From NCBI RefSeq assembly GCF_014596525.1, contig NZ_MSJP01000114.1:62001-126000 (forward strand): a DNA stretch of 64,000 nucleotides. The letters run 5' to 3'. Positions within the stretch are counted from its first letter, which is position 1, and every line of letters starts with the position of its first letter. The translations under genes were made by a program, and so were the position numbers. The DNA comes from Streptomyces sp. CBMA291. GTDB taxonomy: Bacteria > Actinomycetota > Actinomycetes > Streptomycetales > Streptomycetaceae. The notes under the pieces were generated by a model. It worked only from the letters and a program-made list of their open reading frames with translations, was not told the origin of the DNA and searched no databases. Below are positions 33,423 to 41,720 of this stretch, piece after piece.

Positions 33423-34061
33423 ATGCGTATGGGTAAGAACTCTGTGAAGAACGGGCGGAGGATTCTCGCCACGGGGATGGCGGGAAGCGTCGTGGCCGCC
33501 TGCCTCGTCGGAGTCACGGCGACTCCGGCCTCCGCCTACTGCCGTAGCGGCATGGTGAAGTGGGCGTCGTCGGGGACGAAGTCCCTCGGCGCCAACACCA
33601 CGTTCCCGAGCAACCTCAGGGCCGGTCTCAACGGCGGCCTGACGCAGTGGAACCGCACCGGCTCCGCCCTGCGGTACGCCTCGCCCACCTACACGAGCGG
33701 CTGGCAGATCTACGCGTTCCGCGCGTCGTACGGCTACACCAGCCTGATGGGGACGGCGCCCGGGTACGCCGCGACGCAGAAGTCGGGTTCGTCCCACACC
33801 GGCGGAACGCTGTACCTGTCCAACAAGTTCACCTGGGTCAACGGCAGCCAGAACATCAACGCCGCGAAGGCCGACGTGCAGACGGTCGTGGTGCACGAGG
33901 TGGGCCATTTCACCGGCCTCGCGCACCCCTGGGCACCGCACTGCACGGACGGCACGGCCTACACCACCGCGGAGAAGAACTCGGTGATGACCGCCATCAA
34001 CACGGGGACGCGGCGGGCACTCAACAGTGACGACGTGGCCGGCGTCACGAATCTCTACTGA
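33423..34061 (+). CDS. Secreted metzincin-type zinc metalloprotease (matrixin-like)
   Basis: A 212-residue secreted protease. The signal peptide covers residues 1-38 (hydrophobic core, then ATPASA cleaved before YCRS). HEVGHFTGLAHP at 158-169 is a complete HExxHxxGxxH zinc motif (H158, H162, H168; base E159). VM at 188-189 fits the Met-turn of metzincins. C40 and the cysteine in HPWAPHC may form a disulfide. There is no long propeptide, so control may be external. ATG 33423 follows GGGAGGGG; the GTG at 33417 overlaps that site. A lipoprotein gene follows after 12 bases. Confidence 0.82.
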   Translation: MRMGKNSVKNGRRILATGMAGSVVAACLVGVTATPASAYCRSGMVKWASSGTKSLGANTTFPSNLRAGLNGGLTQWNRTGSALRYASPTYTSGWQIYAFRASYGYTSLMGTAPGYAATQKSGSSHTGGTLYLSNKFTWVNGSQNINAAKADVQTVVVHEVGHFTGLAHPWAPHCTDGTAYTTAEKNSVMTAINTGTRRALNSDDVAGVTNLY

Positions 34062-34073
34062 GGGGGAAGACTG

Positions 34074-34709
34074 ATGAGGATGAGGCATCTCGGCACGCAT
34101 GCCCGTGTCTCCCTCGTGGTCGCCGCGATGGCGATCACGATGACGGCCTGCGCCCAGGGAGGTTCACCGGGCCCCGAGAGGGGCGGCGCGCCCGCGAAGC
34201 CCGTCGCCGACGAGCGGGTCGTCGAAGGGCACTCGTACAAGGTCGACAGCAGCCCCGAAGCCGCCGCCGCCTTCCCGCTGAACGAGAACGTCTTCGAAGG
34301 CACGGTCCAGTCCCTCAAGCCGGACGTGCACGCGGTCGACAAGCTGGATGACGGATCCGTGTTCGAAGTCGTCTACACGCCGGTCGTGATCAAGGTGACG
34401 ACCGTGCACAAGGGAACCCTGGAGCCGGGCGAGGAAGTCGTGGTGCGCTCCATGGGCGGCAGCGCGGACGGCGTCACCTACACGACCGAGGAAGCCCCCG
34501 CCAAGAGCACCTTCGCGCGAGGCACGTCCCTCTTCGTCTTCGGCAGCGTCCTGGAGGCCGTGGACTCGGAGAACGTACCCGCGATCACGCCCCACTTCGT
34601 CTACCGGGACTCCGGGACGACGCTGGTGGACGCCACCTACGCGAGCGGATCGCAGACGGCGCCCGTGGCCAAGGCCAAGGTCCTCGCCCGACTGGGAACC
34701 GAACGCTGA
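34074..34709 (+). CDS. Lipoprotein of unknown function, possible OB/TIMP-like fold
   Basis: A 211-residue lipoprotein: a short signal peptide with lipobox MTAC, lipidated C26. I do not recognise a named family. The mature part runs ENVFEGTVQSLKP, VIKVTTVHKGTLEPGEEVVVRS, then FARGTSLFVFGSV. Strands in the order VxGxV, KVxxVxKG, VxVRS, F-G-LFVFG recall the OB fold of TIMP-like and related secreted proteins. That assignment is an inference from pattern only. It begins 12 bases after the metalloprotease gene with GAGGGGGA ahead, so the two are coupled; an inhibitor or partner role is possible. Confidence 0.7.
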   Translation: MRMRHLGTHARVSLVVAAMAITMTACAQGGSPGPERGGAPAKPVADERVVEGHSYKVDSSPEAAAAFPLNENVFEGTVQSLKPDVHAVDKLDDGSVFEVVYTPVVIKVTTVHKGTLEPGEEVVVRSMGGSADGVTYTTEEAPAKSTFARGTSLFVFGSVLEAVDSENVPAITPHFVYRDSGTTLVDATYASGSQTAPVAKAKVLARLGTER

Positions 34710-34772
34710 CGCACGGAACCGCCGACCGGTGGACGCCCTTCCCCACGAGGGGCGTTCACCCCATCGAGTAGC

Positions 34773-34802
34773 ACGGCCGCGCCCATCCGAGGGCGCGGCC
34801 GT
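34773..34802 (+). terminator. Terminator after the lipoprotein gene
   Basis: ACGGCCGCGCCC pairs perfectly with GGGCGCGGCCGT. A second hairpin with 10 of 11 paired (34728-34760) precedes it. Confidence 0.78.
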
Positions 34803-34898
34803 CGTTCCGTCCACGGGGTATGCGGCGGAACCCCTGGAGCACGGAAGCCGCACCGTAGAGTGTGGACGTTCCCATGGCCCCGACTCCCAGTTGGACTG

Positions 34899-35879
34899 AT
34901 GAGCTACTACACGAAGCGACGTATCGCCGCGCTCCTCGCCGTGCCCGCCCTGCTGTTCACCGCCGCGTGTGGGTCGGACTCGGAGAAGGACACCTCGGGT
35001 GACGTGGTCGCCGAAGTCAAGGGGACGTTCGGGACCCCGCCCGACATCGTGGTCCCCAAGGACTCCAAGGCCGCCGGCAAGACGGTCGTCGAGACCGTGT
35101 CGGCGGGCGACGGGACGACCGTCAAGAAGGGCGATCAGGTCCGGCTGGACTGGGTCGTCGAGAAGTGGCAGGACGCCAAGCCGCTCGGCGGTACGTGGGC
35201 CCAGGACGGCGCCTCCGCCGCCAAGGCGCCGCACCGGCAGTCCATCGAGAAGATCGGCCAGCCGAGCCAGCAGCTCCCCGAGAAGGTGCTCGCCGCGGTC
35301 GAGGGCAAGAAGGCCGGCAGCCGCCTTCTGGTCCAGGGGACGGCGGGCGACCTGATCGGCGAGAACCTGAACCCGCAGTCGGGTCTGACCGCCACCGACA
35401 CCCTGGTCTGGGTCGTCGACGTGGCGGGAGCCGCCGCCGTGGACCCGAAGGCCGAGGTCAAGGGCGAGCAGGCGGCGCCCGCGCCCGGCATGCCCGAGGT
35501 GAAGGCTCCTTCGGGGGCCGCCGCGGTGATCACCATTCCCAAGGGCGTGAAGGCCCCCACCGAGCTGAAGGAGCAGGTGCTCATCAAGGGCACGGGCCCC
35601 AAGGTCGAGGCGGGCCAGGGGCTCATCGCCCAGTACACCGGTGTGAAGTGGGAGGACGGCAAGAAGTTCGACTCCTCCTGGGACCACGGAGGCGCCACCG
35701 CCTTCCAGATCGGCACCGGATCGGTGGTCGAGGGCTGGGACAAGGGCCTGGTGGGCAAGCACGTCGGCGACCGGGTCCTGCTGGTGATCCCCCCGGCGCT
35801 GGGATACGGAGCCAGCCCGGAAAGCGAGCTGGCGAAGAACACGCTGGTGTTCTCCGTCGACATCCTGGGCGTGGTCTGA
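34899..35879 (+). CDS. FKBP-type peptidyl-prolyl isomerase lipoprotein, two FKBP domains
   Basis: A 326-residue extracellular lipoprotein: signal peptide with lipobox TAAC, C24. Residues 75-180 are a degenerate FKBP domain (DQVRLDWVVEKW, KKAGSRLLVQG). Residues 220-326 are canonical (QGLIAQYTGVKWEDGKKFDSSW, GSVVEGWDKGLVGKHVGDRVLLVIPP, GYG, VFSVDILGV). It should assist folding of exported proteins outside the membrane. A single-domain cytosolic FKBP follows 58 bases later on the same strand. Confidence 0.92.
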   Translation: MSYYTKRRIAALLAVPALLFTAACGSDSEKDTSGDVVAEVKGTFGTPPDIVVPKDSKAAGKTVVETVSAGDGTTVKKGDQVRLDWVVEKWQDAKPLGGTWAQDGASAAKAPHRQSIEKIGQPSQQLPEKVLAAVEGKKAGSRLLVQGTAGDLIGENLNPQSGLTATDTLVWVVDVAGAAAVDPKAEVKGEQAAPAPGMPEVKAPSGAAAVITIPKGVKAPTELKEQVLIKGTGPKVEAGQGLIAQYTGVKWEDGKKFDSSWDHGGATAFQIGTGSVVEGWDKGLVGKHVGDRVLLVIPPALGYGASPESELAKNTLVFSVDILGVV

Positions 35880-35937
35880 CCCGATCGTCTGTGAGACTGT
35901 CCGGGCATTCACGCATCACCAGAAGGAGTACACAGCA

Positions 35938-36318
35938 GTGAGCATCGAGAAGCCCGAGATCGACTTCCCGGGCGGCGAGCCGCCGAAGGACCTGGAGATC
36001 AAGGACATCTGGGAGGGCGAAGGCGACCTCGCCGAGGCCGGCGACTTCGTGAAGGTCCACTACGTCGGTGTGTCCTTCGACTCCGGCGAGGAGTTCGACG
36101 CCTCCTGGAACCGCGGCGCCCCGCTCGACTTCCACCTCGGTGCCGGCCAGGTCATCCAGGGCTGGGACCAGGGTGTCCAGGGCATGAAGGTCGGCGGCCG
36201 CCGCCAGCTGATCATCCCCGCGCACCTCGCCTACGGCGACCGCGGCGCCGGCGGCAAGATCGCCCCCGGCGAGACGCTGATCTTCGTCTGCGACCTCGTG
36301 GGCGTCGCCAAGCGCTGA
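35938..36318 (+). CDS. FKBP-type peptidyl-prolyl cis-trans isomerase (cytosolic)
   Basis: A 126-residue single-domain FKBP without signal peptide. It carries the usual set: VKVHYVGVSFDSGEEFDASW, GQVIQGWDQGVQGMKVGGRRQLIIPAHLAYG in overlapping blocks, and LIFVCDLVGV. It catalyses cis-trans isomerisation of prolyl bonds in the cytosol. GTG 35938 is preceded by AAGGAG. It lies between pafA and pafBC and ends in a strong terminator. Confidence 0.95.
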   Translation: MSIEKPEIDFPGGEPPKDLEIKDIWEGEGDLAEAGDFVKVHYVGVSFDSGEEFDASWNRGAPLDFHLGAGQVIQGWDQGVQGMKVGGRRQLIIPAHLAYGDRGAGGKIAPGETLIFVCDLVGVAKR

Positions 36319-36360
36319 CCCGACGCCCGGCCGGGCACCGCACCGGCCCGTCACGGTCCC

Positions 36361-36400
36361 CCGAGGGCCCCCGCCGTCCGACGGCGGGGGCCCTCGGCTT
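36361..36400 (+). terminator. Terminator after FKBP
   Basis: CCGAGGGCCCCCGCCGT pairs with ACGGCGGGGGCCCTCGG, followed by CTTT. Confidence 0.85.
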
Positions 36401-36473
36401 TGGTGCCCGACACCCCGGGGCGGTACGGTCGGACGTCGAGAACGGGAACGGGCGGAAGAAGTGCGGGGCGTCG

Positions 36474-37430
36474 ATGGCGATTGCCAAGTCCGAGCGGCTG
36501 ATGAATCTCGCGCTGTGCCTGCTCGGGACACGCCGGCCTCTCAGCAAGCGGGAACTCCGCGGCTCCATCGAGGCCTACCTCGAAGCGAGCGGCGACGAAG
36601 CGTTCAACCGCATGTTCGAGCGTGACAAGGACGACCTCCGCGAACTCGGCCTCGTCATCGAGACCGTCGAGAACCTGGAAGGCGAGACCGGCTACCTCGC
36701 CCGCCGCGACTCCAACCGGCTGCCGCCCATCACCCTCGACGCCGAGGAAGCCGCCGCGCTCGGCCTCGCCGCCAAGGTCTGGCAGCAGGCCCGCCTCGCC
36801 GGAGCCGCCAGCGGCGCCCTCCAGAAGCTCCGCGCCGCCGGCATGCCCGAGGCGGAGGACTCGTACGACACCCAGCCCAGCGCCCTCGAACCGCGCATCC
36901 CGGTCCACGAGACCGCCTTCGAACCCCTCATGCTGGCCTGCCGCGACCGCCGCCCCGTCGTCTTCGACTACCGCAAGGCCAACTCCGCCCGCCCCGAGAC
37001 CCGCCAGGTCGAACCCTGGACCCTCGAATGCTGGCGCGGCCACTGGTACCTGGCCGGCTGGGACCGCGAGCGTCGCGCCGAGCGCGTCTTCCGCCTCTCC
37101 CGCATCACCGGCAAGGTCCGCTCCCGGGCCGGAGCCTTCACCGCGCCCGTGCCCGACGTCGTCACCGTCCGCGAGACCGTGGAGAGCTGGGCCGGGGAGA
37201 CCGCCACCCGCTCCGCCCGCATCCGGCTCCGCACCGGCTGCGGCTACCCGCTGCGCGCCCGCGCCCAGTCCGTCCACGAGGGCGCCGACGGCTGGGACGA
37301 GCTGGAGATCCCGTACGGACACGGGCTCGACGCCTGGCTGGTCGAATTCGGCCCTGATGTCGTCGTACTGGAACCGGCCGATCTGGTGGCCGACGTGATC
37401 GACCGGCTGCGCGCCGTGGCCAAGGGCTGA
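36474..37430 (+). CDS. pafB: WYL-domain transcriptional regulator PafB
   Basis: A 318-residue regulator with an N-terminal winged helix-turn-helix (RLMNLALCLLGTRRPLSKREL) and a central WYL domain (RPVVFDYRKANSARPETRQVEPW, HWYLAGWDRERRAERVFRLSRI). In mycobacteria PafB and PafC form one transcription activator of the RecA-independent DNA-damage response. The gene is followed 16 bases later by pafC. The location after pafA is the classic actinobacterial order, here with two FKBP genes and the protease pair in between. Confidence 0.94.
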   Translation: MAIAKSERLMNLALCLLGTRRPLSKRELRGSIEAYLEASGDEAFNRMFERDKDDLRELGLVIETVENLEGETGYLARRDSNRLPPITLDAEEAAALGLAAKVWQQARLAGAASGALQKLRAAGMPEAEDSYDTQPSALEPRIPVHETAFEPLMLACRDRRPVVFDYRKANSARPETRQVEPWTLECWRGHWYLAGWDRERRAERVFRLSRITGKVRSRAGAFTAPVPDVVTVRETVESWAGETATRSARIRLRTGCGYPLRARAQSVHEGADGWDELEIPYGHGLDAWLVEFGPDVVVLEPADLVADVIDRLRAVAKG

Positions 37431-37446
37431 GGGGAAGACGTACCGC

Positions 37447-38400
37447 ATGGCTGCCAACGCGATCGACCAGACGAGGCGGATGCTCTCGCTCGTCACCTAC
37501 CTCCGCGAGCGCCCCGGCGCCCACGTCGCCGACGTCGCGCGCGCCTTCGGCATCACCGAGGACGAGCTGATCTCCGACCTGGACGTGCTGCCCATGTGCG
37601 GCACCAGCTTCCGGGGCGGCGACCTCCTCGACATCGACACCGACGGCGACCGCATCTGGTGGCACAACCCGGACGACGTCGCCGCGCCGCTCCGGCTCGC
37701 CGCCGACGAGGCGACCGCGCTCCTGGTCGCCGCCCGCGCCGTCGCCACCCTCCCGGGGCTCCGCGAGAGCGACCGGGAGGCCCTGCTGCGCGCCACCGCC
37801 AAGCTGGAGGCCGCAGCGGGCGAGGCCGCCGGGGCCAGCTCCCGGCTCTCGGTCACCTTCGAGTCCGAGGGCGGGGTCTTCGCCGAGGTCGACCGGGCGA
37901 TCTCCGAGCGCCGCCGCCTCTGGGTGCGCTACTACTCGCCCGCCCGCGACGAGCTGACCGAGCGCGAGGTCGACCCCATCCGGCTCTTCGCCGTCGGCCA
38001 CACCTACATGGAGGCGTGGTGCCGTCTCTCCGAGGCGCGCCGCACCTTCCGGCTCGACCGGGTCGCCGAGATCCGCATCCTCGACGAGCACGCGGCGCCG
38101 CCCGAGCTGGAGCTGCGCGACCTGTCCGAGGGCCTGGTGCATCCCTCCGCCGACGACCCCGAGGTCGTGGTCGAGGTGGGGCCCGGCGGGCGCTGGGTCG
38201 CCGAGTACTACCCGCACGACCTCTCCGAGGAACTGCCCGACGGCGGACTGCGGGTCACCCTGCGGACCCCCGACCCGGCCTCGCTGCGCAGGCTCGCGCT
38301 CCGGCTCGGCAGCGACGGACGGATCGTCGCCCCACCGGAACTGGCCGAAAACGCTCGCACGGCCGCCGCCGCCGCGCTCGCCGCCTACGGGGACGCGTAA
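37447..38400 (+). CDS. pafC: WYL-domain transcriptional regulator PafC
   Basis: A 317-residue paralogue of PafB with the same helix-turn-helix (RMLSLVTYLRERPGAHVADVAR) and WYL domain (RRLWVRYYSPARDELTEREVDPIRLF, YMEAWCRLSEARRTFRLDRVAEI). It works with PafB. It starts 16 bases beyond pafB and is surely in the same transcript. A low-complexity spacer with ACCGGGC- and ACCGAG-type repeats (38401-38662) follows. Confidence 0.94.
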   Translation: MAANAIDQTRRMLSLVTYLRERPGAHVADVARAFGITEDELISDLDVLPMCGTSFRGGDLLDIDTDGDRIWWHNPDDVAAPLRLAADEATALLVAARAVATLPGLRESDREALLRATAKLEAAAGEAAGASSRLSVTFESEGGVFAEVDRAISERRRLWVRYYSPARDELTEREVDPIRLFAVGHTYMEAWCRLSEARRTFRLDRVAEIRILDEHAAPPELELRDLSEGLVHPSADDPEVVVEVGPGGRWVAEYYPHDLSEELPDGGLRVTLRTPDPASLRRLALRLGSDGRIVAPPELAENARTAAAAALAAYGDA

Positions 38401-38662
38401 CACTTCCGCCCGGAATCGTTATGACCGGCGTGACGGGAGCGGAGCGCGCACGACGTACGAGCGCGGGAACCGGGCGGAACCGAGTGATACCGGTCGATAC
38501 CGGGCGGCATCGCCCGGCTCCGGGACACACCGGGCACGGCGCCGAGCGGCGAACGGGACACCCCGAGCGGCACCGAGCACCACAGAGCACCACCCCGCAC
38601 CACCCAGGGACAGACGCCGAGGATCACCGCAGAGCACCGAGGGACACCGAGGGAAGAGAGAC

Positions 38663-38917
38663 ATGTCCGTGATGCATGGTCTGACGGCGGCGGTGGCCCC
38701 CGTTCTCTTCAAGGCCGCCTGCCCCGACTGCCGCTCCCGCTTCGAACTCGCCGCGAGCGCCCTCCGGCTCGCCATCGGCGCCAGCCGCCGCACCACCTTC
38801 TACTCCTTCACCTGTCCCGAATGCGGCAGCTCCGTCCGCAAACCGGCAGGTGAGCGCATTGTCGAGCTGCTCACCTGCGGAGGCGTCCGCACCCTGCGCC
38901 TGCACACCGGACTCTGA
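38663..38917 (+). CDS. Small zinc-ribbon protein of unknown function
   Basis: An 84-residue protein with two CxxC knuckles, CPDC (near residue 20) and CPEC (near 51), spaced as in a treble-clef or zinc-ribbon fold. CGG lies near the end. It probably binds one zinc and may bind nucleic acid or protein. I believe similar proteins occur between pafC and tatA in other streptomycetes. ATG 38663 has GGGAAGAGAG ahead. Confidence 0.78.
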   Translation: MSVMHGLTAAVAPVLFKAACPDCRSRFELAASALRLAIGASRRTTFYSFTCPECGSSVRKPAGERIVELLTCGGVRTLRLHTGL

Positions 38918-38960
38918 CCCTCCGCGCCGGGCCGGTCCGCCCGCCCGGACCCCGGGCGTC

Positions 38961-38966
38961 TAGGCT
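38961..38966 (+). promoter_or_regulatory. Possible -10 box (TAGGCT) for the leaderless small membrane gene
   Basis: TAGGCT lies six bases before the ATG at 38973; there is no Shine-Dalgarno sequence in between. Confidence 0.35.
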
Positions 38967-38972
38967 CGGCAC

Positions 38973-39170
38973 ATGTTCTGGCCCATGCTCGCCATCGCCC
39001 TCGGCTTCCTCGGCCTCGCCGTCCTCGGCGCCCTCGCCATCAGGGTCTTCCTGGAGGTCCAGCGCCTGGGCCGGCAAGTGGCCGAGACCACACGGCGCAT
39101 CACCCAGGCGGCCGAGGAACTGGAGACCGCCGCCACCGGGCTGGCCCGAACAGGTGACTCCCTGCGCTGA
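38973..39170 (+). CDS. Small membrane protein with coiled-coil tail
   Basis: A 65-residue protein: one N-terminal transmembrane segment (about residues 4-28) and a charged helical tail (VQRLGRQVAETTRRITQAAEEL) likely to form a coiled coil facing the cytosol. The function is unknown. The shape resembles TatA and small phage-shock-like proteins, and it precedes tatA by 188 bases, but it lacks the TatA hinge motif. TAGGCT six bases before the ATG suggests a leaderless transcript. Confidence 0.65.
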   Translation: MFWPMLAIALGFLGLAVLGALAIRVFLEVQRLGRQVAETTRRITQAAEELETAATGLARTGDSLR

Positions 39171-39358
39171 GTTCCGGTGCCGTACGCTGCCTGGAGCGAC
39201 CCCTCACCGGGCTCGCGGGACGCAATCGGGAGTATGCACGGACATTGCCCGGCGTTTACTCCTGCGGGTTACGATCGCAGACAGCGCGGCGGCCGGACCA
39301 TACCCGGCCGGTCCAGCACCGCAACTCCATGTCGCCTCGGTGAAGAAGGTAAACAGCT

Positions 39359-39655
39359 ATGGGTAGGCTCGGCCCCACCGAGATCATTCTCATCCTCGTC
39401 GTCGTCATCCTGCTGTTCGGTGCGAAGAAGCTCCCGGACATGGCCCGCTCGCTGGGCAAGTCGGCCCGCATCCTCAAGAGCGAGGCCAAGGCGATGAAGG
39501 CGGAGGAGCAGCAGAGCGCCCCCGCCGACCCGCCGCCCGCCACAGCGGGCACGGCCGCCCAGGAGCAGGCCGCCCCCCGTACCATCCAGGCAGCCCCCGG
39601 CGACGTCACCAGCGCCCGGCCCGTGGCCGAGCCCACGGACACCACCAAGCGCTGA
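39359..39655 (+). CDS. tatA: Twin-arginine translocase subunit TatA
   Basis: TatA (98 residues) builds the channel that exports folded proteins. It has a short N-terminal transmembrane helix (EIILILVVVILL), the conserved FGAKKLP hinge, an amphipathic helix (DMARSLGKSARILKSEAKAM) and a disordered Ala/Pro-rich tail. tatC follows 60 bases downstream. Confidence 0.95.
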   Translation: MGRLGPTEIILILVVVILLFGAKKLPDMARSLGKSARILKSEAKAMKAEEQQSAPADPPPATAGTAAQEQAAPRTIQAAPGDVTSARPVAEPTDTTKR

Positions 39656-39715
39656 CCCGGTCCGCCGCGGCCGCCGCACCGGGCGGCGGCCTGCCGCACG
39701 AGATGAGGACGTGGG

Positions 39716-40654
39716 TTGCTCAAGTCTGCCCGCAAGCAGGACAAGGATCCCGAGGGCCGGATGCCCCTCGTGGAGCACCTGCGTGAACTCCGCAACCGAC
39801 TGGCGAAGGGTCTCCTCGCCGTCGCAGCGGTGACGATCGTGGCCCTCGTGTACAGCGAGGAGCTGATGCAGTTTCTGACGAAGTCCGTGCCCACGTGCGC
39901 ACCGGGCGTCTCCAGCAATGGCGGAAACTGCGCGATCGTCTCCTTCAACACGCTGATGGCCCCCTTCAGCACGACGATCCAGCTGTCGCTGACGACCGGT
40001 CTCGTCGTCGCGAGCCCCGTCTGGCTGTACCAGCTGTGGGCCTTCGTCGCACCGGGACTGCACAAGAACGAGAAGAAGTACACGTACGCCTTCGTCGCCG
40101 CGGCCGTCCCGCTGTTCTCCGCGGGCGCCTACCTCGCGTACCTCATCCTCCCCATCAGCGTGAGGGTCCTCATCAGCCTCACGCCCGAGGGCTCCGCGAA
40201 CATCCTCTCGCTCGGCGACGTCCTCGACTTCACCCTGCGCATGGTGCTCGTCTTCGGTCTCGCCTTCGAGCTGCCCCTGGTCCTGGTCATGCTCAACCTG
40301 ACCGGAATCCTCACCGGCCGCCGCATGGCCGGCTGGTGGCGCGGAGTGATCATGGGCGTCTTCATCTTCGGCGCCGTCATCACTCCCACCACCGACCCCG
40401 TCGGCATGCTCGCCCTCGCCGGACCCATCTCGATCCTCTACTTCGGCGCCGTCGGCTTCTCGCTCCTCAACGACCGGCGACGCAATCGGGCCAACCCCGA
40501 CGCCGAACTCGACGACGACGAGGCCTCCAGTCTCGACCTCACCCCCGAGACCGTCGGAGCCGTGGAGCCCGTGGGCACGGCCAAGGCCCTGCCGGAGCAG
40601 TCCACCGGTGAGCCCGGCGGACACCGGGTGAACGGTTACGACGACATCACCTGA
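39716..40654 (+). CDS. tatC: Twin-arginine translocase subunit TatC
   Basis: TatC (312 residues) recognises twin-arginine signal peptides. It has six transmembrane segments; the N-terminal motif RMPLVEHLRELRNRL, the FNTLMAPF segment, and FVAPGLHKNEKKY are characteristic. The C-terminal 60 residues are an acidic cytosolic extension common in actinobacteria. The start is TTG 39716, in the right place for the family (LKSARKQDKDPEGRMPL). Confidence 0.95.
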   Translation: MLKSARKQDKDPEGRMPLVEHLRELRNRLAKGLLAVAAVTIVALVYSEELMQFLTKSVPTCAPGVSSNGGNCAIVSFNTLMAPFSTTIQLSLTTGLVVASPVWLYQLWAFVAPGLHKNEKKYTYAFVAAAVPLFSAGAYLAYLILPISVRVLISLTPEGSANILSLGDVLDFTLRMVLVFGLAFELPLVLVMLNLTGILTGRRMAGWWRGVIMGVFIFGAVITPTTDPVGMLALAGPISILYFGAVGFSLLNDRRRNRANPDAELDDDEASSLDLTPETVGAVEPVGTAKALPEQSTGEPGGHRVNGYDDIT

Positions 40655-40695
40655 TCTTGTAGGGTCCCCCCAGACTCCGTCCGGGGGGACCCCCA

Positions 40696-41649
40696 ATGAC
40701 CAGCGACATCACTCTCTTCGTCAACCCGACGGCGGGCCGTGGACGCGGCGCACGCGCCGCCCGGCCCGCCGCCGAGGCATTCAGGGACGCCGGTTTCCGG
40801 GTCCGCGTGCTCCTCGGACACGACGCCGCCGACGCCCTGCGCCGCGCCCGCGAGGCCGTCGCCGAAGGCACCGGGGCCCTCGTCGCCGTCGGCGGCGACG
40901 GCATGATCTCCCTCGCCCTCCAGGCCGTCGCCGGTACGGACACCCCGCTCGGCATCGTCGCGGCGGGCACCGGCAACGACTTCGCCCGCACCCTCGGCCT
41001 GCCCCTCGGCGACCCGGTGGCCGCCGCCCGCGTCACGGCGGAAACCCTCCGGACGACCGGCGGGAGCGCCATCGACCTCGGACGGATCGAAGGGGGGACG
41101 CGCGGCGGCCGGCCGGGCACCGACGCGAGCCCCCTCCCGCGCTGGTACGGCACCGTCCTCGCCTCCGGCTTCGACTCGCGCGTCAACGACCGGGGCAACC
41201 GGATGCGCCTGCCCGCCGGACGCTTCAAGTACGACCTCGCGATCCTCGCCGAACTCGCCGCCTTCCGCCCCGTCCCGTACCGCCTCTCCTTCGACGACGG
41301 GCGCGTCCTGGAGACGGAGGCCACCCTCGTCGCCGTCGGCAACGGCACCTCGTACGGCGGCGGCATGCGGATCTGCGCCGACGCCCGCCCCGACGACGGA
41401 CTCCTCGACGTCACCGTCGTCGGCGACTGCGACCGCAGGACCCTGGTCAAGGTCTTCCCCCGCGTCTACCGGGGCACCCATCTCGGCCACCCCGTGGTCA
41501 CCACCCACCGGGTCCGCTCCGTCACCCTCGACGCCCCCGGCACCACCGGATACGCCGACGGGGAACCCCTCGGCCCGCTGCCCCTCACCGTGACCTGCGC
41601 CCCCGGCGCCCTGCGGATCCTCGCCCCGCTCCCCGCACGGAACCCCTGA
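40696..41649 (+). CDS. Diacylglycerol/lipid kinase family protein (DagK-like)
   Basis: A 317-residue lipid kinase: FVNPTAGRGRG at the N-terminus, the nucleotide-binding GGDGMI, GIVAAGTGNDFAR, then the C-terminal sandwich (NGTSYGGGMRICADARPDDGLLDV). It would phosphorylate diacylglycerol or a related lipid with ATP at the inner membrane face. It sits between tatC and the helicase, 41 bases downstream of tatC, and is likely co-transcribed with it. Confidence 0.9.
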   Translation: MTSDITLFVNPTAGRGRGARAARPAAEAFRDAGFRVRVLLGHDAADALRRAREAVAEGTGALVAVGGDGMISLALQAVAGTDTPLGIVAAGTGNDFARTLGLPLGDPVAAARVTAETLRTTGGSAIDLGRIEGGTRGGRPGTDASPLPRWYGTVLASGFDSRVNDRGNRMRLPAGRFKYDLAILAELAAFRPVPYRLSFDDGRVLETEATLVAVGNGTSYGGGMRICADARPDDGLLDVTVVGDCDRRTLVKVFPRVYRGTHLGHPVVTTHRVRSVTLDAPGTTGYADGEPLGPLPLTVTCAPGALRILAPLPARNP

Positions 41650-41704
41650 ACCGGCCCCTCCGCATCCCGTCGATAAAGATCGCGTCACTGTCGGAGGGGG
41701 CGGG

Positions 41705-41710
41705 TAGGCT
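41705..41710 (+). promoter_or_regulatory. Possible -10 box (TAGGCT) before the helicase gene
   Basis: TAGGCT lies ten bases before the helicase ATG. The start of transcription would fall only a few bases before the start codon. Confidence 0.3.
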
Positions 41711-41720
41711 CGAAGACAAG

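Noticed and set aside
38401..38662. Gene in the spacer after pafC
   Set aside because: All frames are short and biased by ACCGGG/ACCGAG-type repeats; no start with ribosome site and no recognisable residues.
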